Shown piece by piece: positions 62,698-64,000 of a stretch of DNA of 64,000 nt. The notes under the pieces were generated by a model. The model made no database searches. It had not been told where the DNA came from and saw only the letters and a list, made by a program, of their open reading frames with translations. Position 1 is the first letter of the stretch; the number at the start of each line of letters is the position of its first letter. The DNA is from Sporocytophaga sp. (GTDB taxonomy: Bacteria > Bacteroidota > Bacteroidia > Cytophagales > Cytophagaceae): contig NZ_JAGHZZ010000002.1 of the NCBI RefSeq assembly GCF_017745095.1, positions 372,001 to 436,000 on the forward strand. The letters run 5' to 3'. The position numbers and the translations under genes are program-made.

Positions 62698-63276
62698 TCA
62701 CCTTTCCGAAGAATTTACCCATCGTTTGCCAGACAGGTTGATCAGATAATCCTTTAACAACTTTTTCGCTCTGAACAGTCTGGTTCTCGAAGTCTTTTCA
62801 TCCAGAGACAATAATTGAGCGATATCTGCATGAGAATGATTTTCTATGCAGAACAGGTTAAATACCAATTTGTATTGCTCAGGTAAGCTATTCAAAGCTT
62901 TCATTAAATCTTCAGAAGTATATTCTGAATATATTTCTTCAACTTCTTCTTCCTGCTCCAATCCTATCTCTTTTGAATTCATCAGAGAGATATCTTCCAC
63001 TGCATATTTATTTTTACTCTTTTTATAATGAGAAATAGCTGTATTGATCATTATTCTTTTAATCCAACCTTCAAAGCTGCCCTTTCCGTTATATGATTTG
63101 ATGTTTGAAAATACTTTTATAAATCCCTCCTGCATCAGATCTTTTGCCTCTTCCTCATTAGCTGAATATCGTACACATAAAGCTTTCATTTTAGGTGCAT
63201 ATGCTTTGTATAGAGCATTTTGAGCAACTGAATTATACTCTTTACAACCTTTAATTATGTCTGCTTCCTTCAGCAT
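62698..63276 (-). CDS. ECF-type RNA polymerase sigma factor
   Basis: This 192-residue sigma-70 family protein has region 2 (MKALCVRYSANEEEAKDLMQEGFIKVFSN and WIKRIMINTAISHYKK) and region 4 (LPEQYKLVFNLFCIENHSHADIAQLL and KTSRTRLFRAKKLL), joined by a short acidic linker of glutamates. The lack of a region 3 marks it as ECF. It heads a three-gene run with a membrane protein and a barrel. A 13-bp inverted repeat lies just upstream of its start. Confidence 0.92.
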   Translation of the reverse strand: MLKEADIIKGCKEYNSVAQNALYKAYAPKMKALCVRYSANEEEAKDLMQEGFIKVFSNIKSYNGKGSFEGWIKRIMINTAISHYKKSKNKYAVEDISLMNSKEIGLEQEEEVEEIYSEYTSEDLMKALNSLPEQYKLVFNLFCIENHSHADIAQLLSLDEKTSRTRLFRAKKLLKDYLINLSGKRWVNSSER

Positions 63277-63293
63277 CAGTTTTCTGATTCCGG

Positions 63294-63326
63294 ATTATTT
63301 TAGTATGATATTAATACTAAAATAAT
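63294..63326 (-). promoter_or_regulatory. Perfect inverted repeat upstream of the ECF sigma gene
   Basis: ATTATTTTAGTAT (63294-63306) and ATACTAAAATAAT (63314-63326) form a 13-bp perfect palindrome with a 7-nt spacer, ending 17 nt before the sigma start codon. No T-run follows. An operator or a leader hairpin are both possible. Confidence 0.5.
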
Positions 63327-63379
63327 TTAATTACCTGAAATAAAAAACATTTGCAGGCTCAAAGAATAACCTTCATTGT

Positions 63380-64000
63380 CTATTTTTCATAACTTATTGC
63401 TAATTCAGGATGTAAATTTTGATTTGGGTGATCTGAGGAACAGTACCTCATATTTTTCATTGTTTGTTCAGGTAACATTTCAAAATAATCCCGTTTCATA
63501 AAAATCAAAAAACCAAAATAATACTGAGGTTTCTCATATTGCTTTTGTACCAGCTTTGTAATATCTATGTTACAGGAATAATCCGGATTATTGGATGGAA
63601 AATCAGTACGAAATTCACCTGAGGATAACAATCGATCATCTATATCCATACTGTCTTCCTTCCATGGTTGTGTCACCCCCTGAATCCCAAACAAATTTGG
63701 ATTAATTTTCTCCTCAGGAGTAAAATTATTAAAACCTGGTGCTGTGGTGTCGGCATAAAGAGTAAGTATAGCTTTATCAATCTTTGCTCCTTCAGGAATC
63801 CTGGATAAATCAAAATCGAGATAGCCAACATCTATATATACCTGCCTTTTATTCTTCTTATAATAGCCCGTGAGGAAAGGATCATTACCGAAATAAACTC
63901 CACCATATATACTGGTCACAGCGTCTTTGCCTTCAGCTCCAGGTTTGAGATTTAATATCTTTTTCTTTATCTCTATCGCACAATATGGATCAGAGCATCC
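63380..64000 (-). CDS. DNRLRE/CBM-like domain protein, 5' end outside window
   Basis: The frame is open to the right window edge (at least 206 residues). The visible part begins GCSDPYCAIEIKKKILNL, then a beta-rich domain with QVYIDVGYLDFDLSRIPEGAKIDKAILTLYADT and GVTQPWKEDSMDIDDR. This resembles DNRLRE/disaggregatase-like beta domains found in secreted proteins. The GCSDP start suggests a lipoprotein Cys nearby, but the signal peptide itself lies outside. The C-terminus ends normally at 63380 without a T9SS signal. Function unknown. Confidence 0.6.
   Translation of the reverse strand, partial: GCSDPYCAIEIKKKILNLKPGAEGKDAVTSIYGGVYFGNDPFLTGYYKKNKRQVYIDVGYLDFDLSRIPEGAKIDKAILTLYADTTAPGFNNFTPEEKINPNLFGIQGVTQPWKEDSMDIDDRLLSSGEFRTDFPSNNPDYSCNIDITKLVQKQYEKPQYYFGFLIFMKRDYFEMLPEQTMKNMRYCSSDHPNQNLHPELAISYEK

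Overview
The window looks like chromosome of an AT-rich member of the Bacteroidota, most plausibly a cellulose-degrading Cytophagales (Cytophaga/Sporocytophaga type; inference). The signs are -7 boxes of the TAnnTTTG form with TTG about 19-20 nt upstream, few strong Shine-Dalgarno sequences, a type IX secretion (T9SS) sorting domain on a 2205-residue family 8 glycoside hydrolase, and families typical of the phylum (WbqC-like, DUF4136, a bacterial GH3-like protein, OstA/LptD, TamB, an MFS sugar permease of the FucP type). Most of the window is ordinary housekeeping sequence. There is no CRISPR array, rRNA, insertion sequence or prophage that I can see.

Layout. 1-8.7 kb: the end of a large membrane-anchored protein, a stand-alone TIR-domain protein, clpC, a WbqC-like protein, an LpxL-type acyltransferase, a YciO/Sua5 protein, mltG and a thioesterase. 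8.7-9.9 kb: tRNA-Ser(UGA) with a near-perfect promoter and a terminator, followed by a decayed gene. 9.9-16.5 kb: the secreted GH8 giant (catalytic domain, anchor-like beta domains, three CBM-like modules, Ig/PKD repeats, T9SS signal). 16.8-23.7 kb: a 64-aa protein and an Hsp20 gene with a possible RNA thermometer, an alkyltransferase-like protein, a Na+/solute symporter, clpS, recR, a glycosyltransferase fusion and a DMT permease. 23.7-36.8 kb: tamB, a DUF4136 lipoprotein, aspartate aminotransferase with heptose-7-phosphate kinase, hemE, an orphan T9SS-like domain, a sugar permease, and the pheA-aminotransferase operon behind a Phe/Tyr leader-peptide attenuator. 37-46.6 kb: a minus-strand cluster (divIVA, folB, chaN-like, a Bacteroidota membrane protein, a 51-aa membrane peptide), WD40, PPTase, redoxin, SirB1-like, an acyl-CoA carboxylase beta subunit, an MCE protein and a cell-wall amidase. 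46.6-64 kb: lptD, ilvE, comB, gcvT, rnhB, Nudix, LysM, rseP, dxr, GH3-like, a DegP-type protease, and an ECF sigma factor with a probable membrane partner and an outer-membrane barrel.

How the genes work together. Envelope biogenesis dominates: LPS/lipid (acyltransferase, heptose kinase, LptD, MCE), outer-membrane assembly (TamB), peptidoglycan (MltG, amidase, LysM) and stress proteolysis (RseP, DegP-like, ECF sigma, ClpC with ClpS). The polysaccharide-degrading exoenzyme and the sugar permease fit a polymer-feeding lifestyle.

The most interesting signals are regulatory RNA elements: a Phe/Tyr-rich leader peptide followed by a terminator ahead of pheA, with its own consensus promoter, and a hairpin that sequesters the Shine-Dalgarno of the small heat-shock gene. 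Also notable are the solitary TIR protein, three tandem CBM-like modules in the GH8 enzyme, a GT2 fused to an apparently inactive sugar-phosphate transferase half, and two outer-membrane genes (tamB, lptD) whose correct N-termini lie upstream of any ATG/GTG/TTG codon.
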